Assembly (NCBI RefSeq): GCF_012641265.1
Contig: NZ_JABAHZ010000001.1
Location: forward strand, 1,497,446 to 1,561,445
Length of the DNA: 64,000 nucleotides
DNA from: Chitinophaga eiseniae
Lineage (GTDB): Bacteria > Bacteroidota > Bacteroidia > Chitinophagales > Chitinophagaceae
Direction: 5' to 3'
Made by a program: the position numbers and the translations under genes. This document shows positions 1 through 7,784 of the stretch, one piece after another. Position 1 is the first letter of the stretch; each line of letters opens with the position of its first letter. The notes under the pieces were generated by a model that was not told the origin of the DNA, did not search any database, and worked only from the letters and a program-made list of their open reading frames with translations.

Positions 1-269
1 ATCCTGAAAAATCGTTTGATAAAAAATTCAGGGAAAGAAACCGGCTTCCCTTGCGCCATGGTGACAAACAGCTGCGAGGAAATCAGGTACCCGCTCAATA
101 CAAAAAACAAGTCCACTCCCGACCAGCCAAAATGTATCACGTCATCTAACCAGGCAGGATGCCCAAACATCCGGTAGTGATACAACAGTACCATTAAAAT
201 GGCCAATGCCCGTAAATGATCCAGTCCATGCAGTTGCTTCGACGCCGGGATAGCGGTTTCCGTTTTCAT
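1..269 (-). CDS. Acyltransferase-3 family membrane protein (partial, 3' end outside window)
   Basis: Only the first 89 or so codons are in the window; the gene runs off the left edge. Reading from the ATG at 269, the protein begins [20 protein letters not shown] and continues into a hydrophobic segment ([11 protein letters not shown]). A second segment, [16 protein letters not shown], follows near residues 50-65. The LDxLRAxAxLxVxxYH block and the [13 protein letters not shown] block are hallmarks of the acyltransferase-3 (OatA/NodX/WbpC-like) family, multi-helix inner-membrane enzymes that O-acylate sugars or other exported molecules. The His of the YHY motif is the usual catalytic residue. 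The acceptor cannot be told from this fragment. It starts 18 nt beyond the stop of the upstream ATP-grasp gene on the same strand, so the two are probably cotranscribed. Confidence 0.85.
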   Translation of the reverse strand, partial: MKTETAIPASKQLHGLDHLRALAILMVLLYHYRMFGHPAWLDDVIHFGWSGVDLFFVLSGYLISSQLFVTMAQGKPVSFPEFFIKRFFR

Positions 270-287
270 ATCTATCCGTTAAAATGC

Positions 288-1163
288 TTAGTTGAGTAAT
301 TGTATTCTTTGCAATAGTGCCTGGTAATAATTTTCCAGGCCATCGGGATGAGTTTCGAGGAACAGGTAAGGCTCTATCAGCTCCAGTTCCATCAGTACCA
401 GTTCCCCTTTCGACATCACGCCGTCTACCCTGGCATAGAGTGTTTGCGGCGCAAACTGCGTTACAAACTTAGCGGCAGCAGTTACCTGTGCTGCTGTAGC
501 CGCAGTAGCATGTGTGCTGCCGCCATGGTATTGCTGTACGCGGAAATCGCCGGCTTTGGGCACTTTCAGCAGGCTGTGACTATATTTCCCATTAAAGAAA
601 AGGAACGACCACTCTCCTTCTTTAATCTCTTCCATGAATGGCTGGATGATATAGCTCTCGTCCCGGAGCCATTCATGTACCTGCGCTTCCTGTTGCGCGA
701 TACTGCCCAGCTGTAATACCAGGGTGTTTTTAGCGCCGGCGCTGACACAAGGTTTCAGGATCAGTTTATCTGCCTGCAGCTGCGCAAAGAAGCCTGCCAG
801 TGCAGGTGCGGTGCCTTTTTCCAGGAACAGGGAAGGAATTACCGGCAGTCCCGCAGCCGCAATCTCGTCCAGGTAATGTTTATCACTGTTCCAACGGATG
901 GTATCATAAGGATTCAACAGGGCTACCCCGGCGGTTTGCAGGTCATGAAGCCATTGTTTGAATCCGGCAAATTTTTCATGGTAATCCCAGGGCGATTTGA
1001 TAATGGCCAGGTCAAAAGCTGTCCAGTTCACCTGCGGATCATTCCAGACTACCGGGGTAATATCCAGTCCGCGCGCTTTCAGGAAAGCCAGTAATGTTGC
1101 GTCTTCGTCGTGTGCAGTGGCATATTTCTCCTGCACAAGGTATCCTACATAAGCAATCTTCAT
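288..1163 (-). CDS. ATP-grasp family ligase, DcsG-like
   Basis: This 291-aa cytoplasmic protein has the look of an ATP-grasp ligase related to RimK/glutathione synthetase and especially to the DcsG (cycloserine biosynthesis) group. An N-terminal pre-ATP-grasp domain (residues 1-100) contains NDPQVNW and KSPWDYH. It is followed by a Lys-rich nucleotide site (LILKPCVSAGAKNT, about 135-148), the IIQPFMEEIKEGEWSFLFF strand, and the metal-binding tail ARVDGV..LVLMELELIEPYLF (about 245-270). Such enzymes join a carboxylate to an amine through an acyl phosphate; the substrates here are unknown. No cycloserine pathway neighbours are visible, so a role in that antibiotic is not implied. It lies 18 nt upstream of the acyltransferase-3 gene. 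Confidence 0.8.
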   Translation of the reverse strand: MKIAYVGYLVQEKYATAHDEDATLLAFLKARGLDITPVVWNDPQVNWTAFDLAIIKSPWDYHEKFAGFKQWLHDLQTAGVALLNPYDTIRWNSDKHYLDEIAAAGLPVIPSLFLEKGTAPALAGFFAQLQADKLILKPCVSAGAKNTLVLQLGSIAQQEAQVHEWLRDESYIIQPFMEEIKEGEWSFLFFNGKYSHSLLKVPKAGDFRVQQYHGGSTHATAATAAQVTAAAKFVTQFAPQTLYARVDGVMSKGELVLMELELIEPYLFLETHPDGLENYYQALLQRIQLLN

Positions 1164-1248
1164 ACACGATAAAATGATTAGCGAAGACTAAATGTATATA
1201 ATTACCTATCAAGCAACGAAATCTTTTTATGAATGATCTCCGCCCTGT

Positions 1249-1941
1249 TTACAAGGCAGGATTCGCACTATAGGCGGCCCATAATTCATCGAGCGATTTA
1301 CCGGTTTGTTCTTTCCAGATACCCGCGGTATAAGTATGCTCCCTTAAACTTTTATCCAGGACTTTCACTATTCCCGGTTGTACGCTTTTCTCCAGCCAGG
1401 CCAGGAAACGGGCGGTAATACGATAACTGTTGCTATAGTGTTGTTTTTCGTTAAAGGCCGGCAAAGCCCAATGCGCGCCGGCATTGTCAACACCGAATTT
1501 ATACCGTACATAGTCGGCAATACCTTCTGTTAACCATCCGGGCCCGCGGCTGTTGCCATAGTTCTGTACAATGTGCATCACTTCATGGGTCACCACATCA
1601 ATGTCGGTAGGCTGTTTCAACATCCAGGCAGGGTTGTAGGTCACTACCCCGTTGGCCGTAGCAGCTACGCCATCATAACGCGGGTCTATCTTAAAAACCA
1701 CTTTCCTCAATGTTTCCGGGTTGTAGGCAGCAGCCAGCTTAGGATATACATCGAAAAAGGTGTTGATCATCCTTTCCTGTACGTCCTTGCCGGTGTTGAC
1801 AAAGGCGGGATCCTCATTGATAAAGATGAGGGTATATCCTCCCCGGGTAAGGGAGTCGCGGCGGATAACGTCTGACGCAGCAGCCGTGTGGCTGGTATAC
1901 AAACCAGCAGCTAATAAGGCGGTCGTAAGTAAAGCTTTCAT
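1249..1941 (-). CDS. Secreted basic-secretory-protein family zinc peptidase
   Basis: The 230-aa product starts with a typical signal peptide (MKALLTTALLAAGLYTSHTAAA, cleavage near residue 22) and is probably periplasmic or secreted. The core motif THEVMHIVQNYG (about residues 140-151) is an HExxH zinc site, followed by GPGWLTEGIADYVR, whose Glu or Asp can complete the metal site. This pair of motifs marks the plant/bacterial basic secretory protein family, putative metallopeptidases. The rest of the chain (KFG..AHWALPAF, RITARFLAWLE) fits the family and its usual length. It is a single gene read away from the hairpin at 2.0 kb. Substrate is unknown. Confidence 0.83.
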   Translation of the reverse strand: MKALLTTALLAAGLYTSHTAAASDVIRRDSLTRGGYTLIFINEDPAFVNTGKDVQERMINTFFDVYPKLAAAYNPETLRKVVFKIDPRYDGVAATANGVVTYNPAWMLKQPTDIDVVTHEVMHIVQNYGNSRGPGWLTEGIADYVRYKFGVDNAGAHWALPAFNEKQHYSNSYRITARFLAWLEKSVQPGIVKVLDKSLREHTYTAGIWKEQTGKSLDELWAAYSANPAL

Positions 1942-2003
1942 GGGTATTTGTTATTTGCAAAATCGTTATAGCAAAATACAGTTTAAATTGGATATATGCA
2001 ATA

Positions 2004-2125
2004 AAAGCGGAAAGCTTAAAGCAGAAAGCACAAAGCTCTTGTAGCGAATAGTCTTAGCGGATATTTAAAAACCGCGATGATCATTCGCTACAAGAGCTTT
2101 GTGCTTTCTGCTTTAAGCTTTCTGC
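2004..2125. repeat. Long inverted repeat built from 7-bp units (AAAGCNN)
   Basis: A perfect 39-bp inverted repeat (2011-2049 pairs with 2083-2121) surrounds a 33-nt loop. Pairing continues imperfectly outward for some bases. The left arm is made of five consecutive heptads of the form AAAGCNN (2004-2038) followed by TTGTAGCGAAT; the right arm is the mirror image. Inside the loop GCGG (2057-2060) can pair with CCGC (2072-2075). It begins a few bases after the stop of the minus-strand gene at 2129, so it would end that transcript as a very stable hairpin. It may also be a dispersed repeat or a protein-binding element. Confidence 0.85.
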
Positions 2126-2128
2126 TCC

Positions 2129-3694
2129 TTATATTGCCTCTATGGAATATTTAGTAGCCCGTTCTTTCTTATCATACTCAGCCACCATAATATGTCCTTC
2201 TTTGGCGGGATATATCATGGTAGAAATATTATCCTTCACTCGTGGAATGGTACGGGTCACTTTTTTCTGGTCTACACAGTAGAAGGTGATGTTTTTATTT
2301 TCGGTAATGATCAGGTGTGTTAATTTGGTTTCGGGAGAGGTCACCGTGTAGTAAGACTTATTATCTGTCAGCAACAGGTTGAAACGCCCGGGATAGGAGT
2401 GGCTGTGCGCGGAAGGAATGCTGTTTTCGAAGGTCAGCTTGCCATCGGCCGATTGCTTGAGCAACAGGGCATCATAGGCTCTCATTCTCCGGGTGCCGAA
2501 ATTGGTCAACAGGAAAGTAGGTACAAAAATAGTGGGCGCCGTCAACACTTCCGCAATCACCATACCCGGGTTAATGCCACGTTTAATGGCAGAACCGGTA
2601 AAATAGGTGTTCCCATAATAATCCTTGAAGGAAGGACCATTCAGCATATAAGATTTATTGGCCAGCAGCCGGCCTTTGGAATTGGCGATACGTGCGGTAT
2701 CGTTCGATTTCCAGTAGTTATATATCGGCTGGGTGGTTTGCTTATCGTGATCAATGTTAATGGTAAATACGCCCAGGTAAGCACCTTTGCTGATCAGCCT
2801 GGCCGACCCATACTCCTTGCCTCTCCGGGGATTGATAATTTTCCCTGCGATAAAGGGTTTACCGGTGTTAGGATCATTCATAAAAGACAATACGCTCAAC
2901 TGGTTTCCTTTTTTATCTTTCAGGAAGTATTTGTTGAAAGACGTGCTGTCGTCCAGGTTAAAGCCAAAGGCCATATACCCCCCTTCTACCATCTCGTGTT
3001 TTTTCTTAACGAGAAAATAGGCTGCGTGACCGGAAATAAGCATATCATAATCGCCATCATCCATCCCTACCCTTTTCTGCCAGGTTTGGCGACCGGTAGT
3101 ATCGTATACCAGGAGATACTTCCCGCGGTTATCGCCGTAAAAACAGGCAAAGCCTTTACCAGGTACATTCTGCACACGGAAGGGTTCTTTCAGTCCCCCG
3201 TTGCCAATCACAAGTTGCCCTGTCCGGTACTCATGGTCCAGGTCTACATTCACCTTGATGGTATTAGACCGGAGAATCTTTCCGTTCAGGTTAATAAACT
3301 GGGTAAAAATAGCCATGTATCCTTTGGCGATGGCTGCTTTAATTTCTTTTCGTTTTTTTATTTCATGTCCCAACAGGTTGCTTTTCATATAAGAAAGGCA
3401 GAGCACATCCTGTTCAAATGCCACAGAACGTAGGTCCAGTTTCAGTTCCCGGAAATTCACCAACCCGATATCATTCAGATTTTCATCCATAATGGTGATC
3501 CGGTAGTTGAAGGAGTCCTTATCCGCTTTTTCCAGCTCTGTAAAAAGGAGGTAACCTACCAGGGTGCCATCCTGGAAGATAGTGCGCATACGGGAAGAGA
3601 TGCCCTCTCCCACTTCTTTAAATACTTTGGTTTGGGCTTTGCTGCTTCCGGCCACCAGGAGGAGCAGCAACAATGCTACGAGTGTACGCTTCAT
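2129..3694 (-). CDS. Secreted protein of unknown function
   Basis: I do not recognise a family for this 521-aa protein. It has a clear signal peptide (MKRTLVALLLLLLVAGSSKAQ) ending near residue 21 and no later membrane span, so it should be periplasmic or on the outer surface. The body is rich in short beta-type segments with repeated aromatic/Gly patterns (for example GKYLLVYDTTGRQTWQKR, SYYTVTSPETKLTHLIITEN), which would fit a beta-propeller-like fold; that is inference. The sequence ends without a sorting domain. It is the second gene after the M48 peptidase, 33 nt downstream, so both are probably made together. Confidence 0.7.
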   Translation of the reverse strand: MKRTLVALLLLLLVAGSSKAQTKVFKEVGEGISSRMRTIFQDGTLVGYLLFTELEKADKDSFNYRITIMDENLNDIGLVNFRELKLDLRSVAFEQDVLCLSYMKSNLLGHEIKKRKEIKAAIAKGYMAIFTQFINLNGKILRSNTIKVNVDLDHEYRTGQLVIGNGGLKEPFRVQNVPGKGFACFYGDNRGKYLLVYDTTGRQTWQKRVGMDDGDYDMLISGHAAYFLVKKKHEMVEGGYMAFGFNLDDSTSFNKYFLKDKKGNQLSVLSFMNDPNTGKPFIAGKIINPRRGKEYGSARLISKGAYLGVFTINIDHDKQTTQPIYNYWKSNDTARIANSKGRLLANKSYMLNGPSFKDYYGNTYFTGSAIKRGINPGMVIAEVLTAPTIFVPTFLLTNFGTRRMRAYDALLLKQSADGKLTFENSIPSAHSHSYPGRFNLLLTDNKSYYTVTSPETKLTHLIITENKNITFYCVDQKKVTRTIPRVKDNISTMIYPAKEGHIMVAEYDKKERATKYSIEAI

Positions 3695-3727
3695 ACGGAA
3701 TGTATTAGGGATATTGCAGGTTAATAA

Positions 3728-5179
3728 TTATTTTTTTGCGAACGGCATCGCATACTCGCAGTACAGGCTGTTGGCATGTGCCGTGGTAAATGCTTTGGCA
3801 GCCTTTTGTTCCTCGCTGTTTTCTCCCGCGGTAATCAGGTTACCGATGAAAGATTTAAACGCCTGTTCAGGTGCGGGCATGCCGCTCCAGAATGCCGCCA
3901 GTTGCATGCTCTTGTAATACTCTTCCAGCTTCTCCCTCGGCATCTGTTCAAACATGGTTTGCAGCTCGTAGTAGTTTTTAGAGATATATTCTTTGGGCGT
4001 TACCCGGATCGCATTGAACCGGCTGAGTTTCTTGTCGGCGAAGAAGAGTCCTGAGACCACGTTGTTAAACATAAAGTCGTACCAGGGGTCTTTGTTGCCT
4101 TTATCTTTCTGCAATAAAATGCGGTACATACAGGCGGTAAGGTTACCGTTGCAATAGATATTCCATACCATCATTTTCATGGCCTTGTCCTGTATATTTG
4201 CTGGCACCGGGGTAAACCGGGCGCCGGCCTCCTGGTAAGACTTGTTCTTATTGTATCGTTCTTCACAATCGGGATGCGTTTTTAAGGAGTCTTCCAAACC
4301 AGTGGTCGTTACAAAGTTGTAGTTTTTGGCCGATAACCCTTTACTACGCTTTACCATCCAGGCATCTTCCAGCTGGAGTCGGTACGATGCAAAATAGTCC
4401 TTCAGCTGCTGTTTCAGCGGTTGGCGGTATTGCAGGTCGGCGCTGTCGAGGCGCATAAAGAAAGATGCATCTATTGGGATATGGCTATTCTTCAACAATA
4501 CAATGGCCAGCGAATCGGCGTCGCCCTCATGATAGCGCTGGTGCTTGCTCCGGTCGAACGAATAACCCTGGAAAACCTTTTTCAGGCGGGTAAGCCGTTC
4601 GTATTTGGAATCCAATACGGCGTCGAGCGATCTTTTATACTCATCGGACGTAAGCCACTCTGCACGTTTCTTCATGCCGTTTTCCGGGTGTAGCAGGATG
4701 TTATGCGCCAGCTCGTGTGCCAGCACCAGGGCCAATTCCTCCCTGGTTTTGATAAATGCCAGCAGGCCCACATTCACGGCCAACGTACGGCTCCCTATAG
4801 CATACGCATTCACGGAGGAACTACGGTCTATCATCAGCAATAAAGGTTGCTGGATCAACTGGCTATTCGATTTCACCAACTGGTCCACCACACCGGATAC
4901 ATAGCCGTATAACTCCGGCTCATATACGTAGCCGTCTTCCTCGATCGCATTCACGACAAAATCTGTGCGCCCGTTCCAGATCTCTTTGTATTGCTTTTGT
5001 GTTTCTTTCTCTTTATAAACAGCAGGACACACCCAGGCTTTCTTCAAAGAGTCTTTCTGCCGCTCATAGTGGATATGCGACAGATCCTGGTAACTATACA
5101 AACTATTGTTTTGGGCAGATATAACGGTGTGAGTCAACAGCCACGCTGTTGCAGCTAACAGTAATTTACTCGGTGACAT
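3728..5179 (-). CDS. Secreted M48-family zinc metallopeptidase
   Basis: The 483-aa product has an N-terminal signal peptide (LLLAATAWLLTHTVISAQ) and a peptidase core. The zinc motif is VLAHELAHNILLH (about residues 152-164), with HELAH as HExxH. A downstream RYHEGDADSLAIVLL (about 215-229) supplies the third ligand in the ExxAD form typical of M48 (Oma1/HtpX/BepA) peptidases. The approach segment SSSVNAYAIGSRTLAVNVGLL matches the family's NAFAxxGGxxxVxxGLL block. It has no membrane helices apart from the signal, so a periplasmic BepA-like quality-control or degradation role is plausible. It is the first gene of a two-gene operon with the secreted unknown at 2129-3694. Confidence 0.88.
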   Translation of the reverse strand: MSPSKLLLAATAWLLTHTVISAQNNSLYSYQDLSHIHYERQKDSLKKAWVCPAVYKEKETQKQYKEIWNGRTDFVVNAIEEDGYVYEPELYGYVSGVVDQLVKSNSQLIQQPLLLMIDRSSSVNAYAIGSRTLAVNVGLLAFIKTREELALVLAHELAHNILLHPENGMKKRAEWLTSDEYKRSLDAVLDSKYERLTRLKKVFQGYSFDRSKHQRYHEGDADSLAIVLLKNSHIPIDASFFMRLDSADLQYRQPLKQQLKDYFASYRLQLEDAWMVKRSKGLSAKNYNFVTTTGLEDSLKTHPDCEERYNKNKSYQEAGARFTPVPANIQDKAMKMMVWNIYCNGNLTACMYRILLQKDKGNKDPWYDFMFNNVVSGLFFADKKLSRFNAIRVTPKEYISKNYYELQTMFEQMPREKLEEYYKSMQLAAFWSGMPAPEQAFKSFIGNLITAGENSEEQKAAKAFTTAHANSLYCEYAMPFAKK

Positions 5180-5339
5180 ATAAATGTAGGTACGGGATTT
5201 TACGGACTAAAGATAGATATTTTTATTATCTATAATTAAAATAAAACAATAGACTTATCTTGTTAACCTTCCCTGTCCTTCGTTTTTTCGCCGGTAAATA
5301 AATATTTACTTACTTTTTCAGTAGCCTAAAACCCTGCCT

Positions 5340-5705
5340 ATGTCAGCAAGATATTTTCGAATGCTGCTATTACTTCCCTTATTGCTCGTTGTTTTGGCTT
5401 CCGGCAGCGAAGTTAGCATCCGCGTGTATATTACCGGGCATTTGAAAAATCAGCCTGGCTATCCACCGGTAGATTTCCGGGGCATGATGGTACTTATAAA
5501 GTGTAAGCAACAGTTACTCGCCCAAGCCAGGGTGGATTCAACCGGCACCTTTCATGCCGATTTCATTCCACCTGCTAAAGGCAGCATCGATTTTTTTTGT
5601 GCGGCTATTGGCATGAAACCATTATTACTGGCGTCGGTTCAGACTTTCGATAGCGACACGCCGGACATGAACTTCCCGCTACCTGCTATCCCTGAAAAAA
5701 AATAG
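5340..5705 (+). CDS. Small secreted hypothetical protein
   Basis: A 121-aa protein with a hydrophobic leader (MLLLLPLLLVVLASGSE) that would direct export. The mature part is short and beta-rich, with GHLKNQPGYPPVDFRGMMV and VDSTGTFHADFIPP resembling a minimal Ig-like or carboxypeptidase-regulatory-like sandwich (strands followed by a D-x-T-G-x-F turn). No catalytic motif is visible. It is divergent from the M48 gene and convergent with the OYE gene, so it is a monocistron. It is real on the basis of its signal peptide and ordinary composition; the function is unknown. Confidence 0.6.
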   Translation: MSARYFRMLLLLPLLLVVLASGSEVSIRVYITGHLKNQPGYPPVDFRGMMVLIKCKQQLLAQARVDSTGTFHADFIPPAKGSIDFFCAAIGMKPLLLASVQTFDSDTPDMNFPLPAIPEKK

Positions 5706-5726
5706 GGATAAAATAGGATTTTGATC

Positions 5727-6803
5727 TTACTTTTTCCAGAAAGGATAGTCCGTATAGCCATGCTCGTTACCCCCATAAAACGTGCTGGCATCTGGCGTAT
5801 TAAGCGGCGCCCCGGCGGCAAAACGTGCCGGCAGATCAGGATTGGCAAGCGCCAATGCGCCAAAGGAAACCAGTTGGGCGCGGCCGCTTTCCACTTCCTG
5901 CTCTGCACGCAGCTGGTTATATCCCCCGTTTGCAATGACTGTATGTACCGTTAAGCCTCCAAACGCACTGATTACATCTTTGGGCCAATAAGCGGCATCT
6001 GTGGCCGATAATGGCTGCATAAAGTGCAGGTACGCCAGCGGCAATGGATTCAAAGCCCCTACCAGGTAGCCATACAAGGCTAATGGATTGCTTTCCGTGA
6101 TATCATACCGGTCGGTAGAAGGAGATAATTTAATCCCCACCCGTCCCGGGCCACACACCTGCACCATGGCCTTCATGGCTTCCAATATAAAACGGCAGCG
6201 GTTTTCAACCCCTCCTCCATATTCATCGTTACGGATGTTAACGCCATCGGCCAGGAACTGGTTAGGCAGGTAACCATTCGCCGCATTGAGTTCTATGCCG
6301 TCAAATCCTGCTTCCATCGCTCTTTCAGCGGCATCCTGGTAATCGCGGATAATAGCCCCTACTTCTGCGGTGGTGAGCGCACGGGGAACTTCAAAATCTT
6401 TCAGGCCGTTTTTTGTAAATATCTGCTGCCCCCGGATGGCGATCGCTGAAGGCGCTACCATCACGCCGCCATCTTTGGCGGATGAATGCCCGGCCCGGCC
6501 CGAATGCCAGAGCTGCGCAAATATCAACCCTCCTGCATCATGTACCCGGTCTGTGATCCCGCGCCACGACTCCACCTGTGCCTCATTATAAATGCCAGGT
6601 ATCATCGGGTAGCCTATTGCATCTGCAGAAATAGCAATGGCTTCAGAAATCAGTAAGCCCATAGTGGCCCGCTGATGATAATACTCAGCAGCCAATGCGC
6701 CGGCCAATCCCTCCGGGGTAAGCCGGTTGCGGGTCATAGGCGCCATCACTACCCGGTTGCGCAACGTAAAAGGTCCGAGTTGATAGGTCTCCAATAGTTT
6801 CAT
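5727..6803 (-). CDS. Old yellow enzyme family ene-reductase, NemA-like
   Basis: This 358-aa cytosolic flavoprotein fits the OYE/NemA family in length and in motif order. The N-terminal FMN site VVMAPMTRNRL is at about residues 18-28, LWHSGRAGH near 97-106, GFDGIELNAANGYLPNQFLADG near 164-185, and a C-terminal FMN phosphate site (VIANGGYN, VSFGALALANPDL) lies at about 290-330. Members reduce activated C=C bonds or nitro compounds with NAD(P)H. The substrate-anchoring pair, normally His/Asn or His/His, reads Asn-Ala-Ala-Asn here, which may change substrate range. The gene is divergent from the GNAT gene at 6894. Confidence 0.92.
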   Translation of the reverse strand: MKLLETYQLGPFTLRNRVVMAPMTRNRLTPEGLAGALAAEYYHQRATMGLLISEAIAISADAIGYPMIPGIYNEAQVESWRGITDRVHDAGGLIFAQLWHSGRAGHSSAKDGGVMVAPSAIAIRGQQIFTKNGLKDFEVPRALTTAEVGAIIRDYQDAAERAMEAGFDGIELNAANGYLPNQFLADGVNIRNDEYGGGVENRCRFILEAMKAMVQVCGPGRVGIKLSPSTDRYDITESNPLALYGYLVGALNPLPLAYLHFMQPLSATDAAYWPKDVISAFGGLTVHTVIANGGYNQLRAEQEVESGRAQLVSFGALALANPDLPARFAAGAPLNTPDASTFYGGNEHGYTDYPFWKK

Positions 6804-6875
6804 CTCTTAAAAATTTTAAATGGTGAATACACTAACACCATGACGAGCCACTTTACCAGATGGGGACAAATCATG

Positions 6876-6883
6876 TACTTTTG
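6876..6883 (+). promoter_or_regulatory. Candidate -7 box (TACTTTTG) for the GNAT gene
   Basis: TACTTTTG matches the Bacteroidota -7 consensus TAnnTTTG. It lies only 10 nt before the ATG at 6894, so a transcript from it would be nearly leaderless. It falls inside the longest possible reading frame (ATG at 6840), which argues for the later start. No convincing TTG at -33 was found. Confidence 0.35.
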
Positions 6884-6893
6884 TTTTAAAAAA

Positions 6894-7442
6894 ATGGAGG
6901 CAAGGAGTATAGAAACGTCCAGGCTGCTGCTTCGGAAATTTACCATTCCCACTTACCAGTATCTCTTCCAAAACTCATCAGATACAGCAGCAATGGAGCA
7001 ACTGGGTCTGCATAACCAGGAGGAATTGCAGGCAGAGAAAAAGAAAGTGGAGGGAGGCCTTACCGGCTTCAACAGGTCGTTTTTGGTATTCCAATTGTAC
7101 CTGAAAGCAGAACAACGGATCATCGGCAGATGTGGCTTTCATACCTGGTACCTGGAGCATCGCAGGGCCGAAATCGGATATGCGCTGACGGATTTGTCGC
7201 TGCAATCCAAGGGACTGATGACAGAAGCCCTGATCCCCATTATAAGATTCGGATTTGAAGACATGGGACTCAACCGGATCGAGGCATTTGTAGGACCTGA
7301 AAATACCCCTTCCCTGTTATTAATGCAGAAACTTGGATTTACGAGAGAAGGATTACTGAGAGAGCATTATATGAAAAACGGTCAACTCGAAGATTCCGTT
7401 GCTTTTTCATTGCTGCGCAGGGAATATAAAAAACCAGCATAA
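6894..7442 (+). CDS. GNAT family N-acetyltransferase, RimJ/RimL-type
   Basis: From the ATG at 6894 the product is 182 aa and starts MEARSIETSRLLLRKF, the usual beginning of RimJ/RimL-type acetyltransferases. An in-frame ATG at 6840 would add 18 residues unlike the family. Motifs: CGFHTWYLEHRRAEIGYAL (strands beta4-5 and substrate site, about 81-99), then the acetyl-CoA loop segment LSLQSKGLMTEALIPII (a degraded Q/RxxGxG/A) and NTPSLLLMQKLGFTREG (C-terminal CoA-binding helix). These enzymes transfer acetyl from acetyl-CoA to an amine, often a protein N-terminus or an antibiotic; the acceptor is unknown. Eleven nt downstream is the relic of an SRPBCC gene. Confidence 0.88.
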   Translation: MEARSIETSRLLLRKFTIPTYQYLFQNSSDTAAMEQLGLHNQEELQAEKKKVEGGLTGFNRSFLVFQLYLKAEQRIIGRCGFHTWYLEHRRAEIGYALTDLSLQSKGLMTEALIPIIRFGFEDMGLNRIEAFVGPENTPSLLLMQKLGFTREGLLREHYMKNGQLEDSVAFSLLRREYKKPA

Positions 7443-7453
7443 AAACACCGCTT

Positions 7454-7642
7454 ATGTCACTATCCACCCACACTTCGGAAACAAGCAGCATCATCAAAGC
7501 CCCGCGGGAAGCGGTTTACAAGGCATTTATTGATCCCGCTGATGTAGCAACCTGGCTGGCGGGAAGTAGTGGTATCCGGCCGGAAGACAACGATGAAGGC
7601 AGCCGGCAATCGCTGCGAAAGCTGGCCAACCTGTTGGAGTAA
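7454..7642 (+). pseudogene. SRPBCC (AHSA1-type) gene relic with in-frame internal deletion
   Basis: The 62-codon frame joins the start of an AHSA1-like SRPBCC protein (SIIKAPREAVYKAFIDPADVATWLA, residues 13-37) directly to its end (PEDNDEGSRQSLRKLANLLE, residues 43-62). Family members are about 140-160 aa, and these two pieces are the first and last elements of the fold. The middle beta-sheet is missing, so the product could not form the helix-grip pocket. The frame is kept and the stop is in its normal place, which points to one internal deletion rather than gradual decay. Two intact SRPBCC genes occur elsewhere in the window (11172 and 29159). Confidence 0.72.
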
Positions 7643-7784
7643 CCGTTGTTCATCAACGAACGGAGGCTGTACTGAAAACGAACAAAGTATAAATAATAAA
7701 TATACATAACTTTCTCACTTGCCGCAGTTACACAATGGCACATTATTGCGTGTCCGTTCCTGTCATCAACAAATTATTTAGCCT

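Noticed and set aside
2399..3433. A 344-codon plus-strand open frame
   Set aside because: It lies fully antisense to the secreted-protein gene at 2129-3694, which has a signal peptide and normal protein composition. The antisense translation has no recognisable motif.
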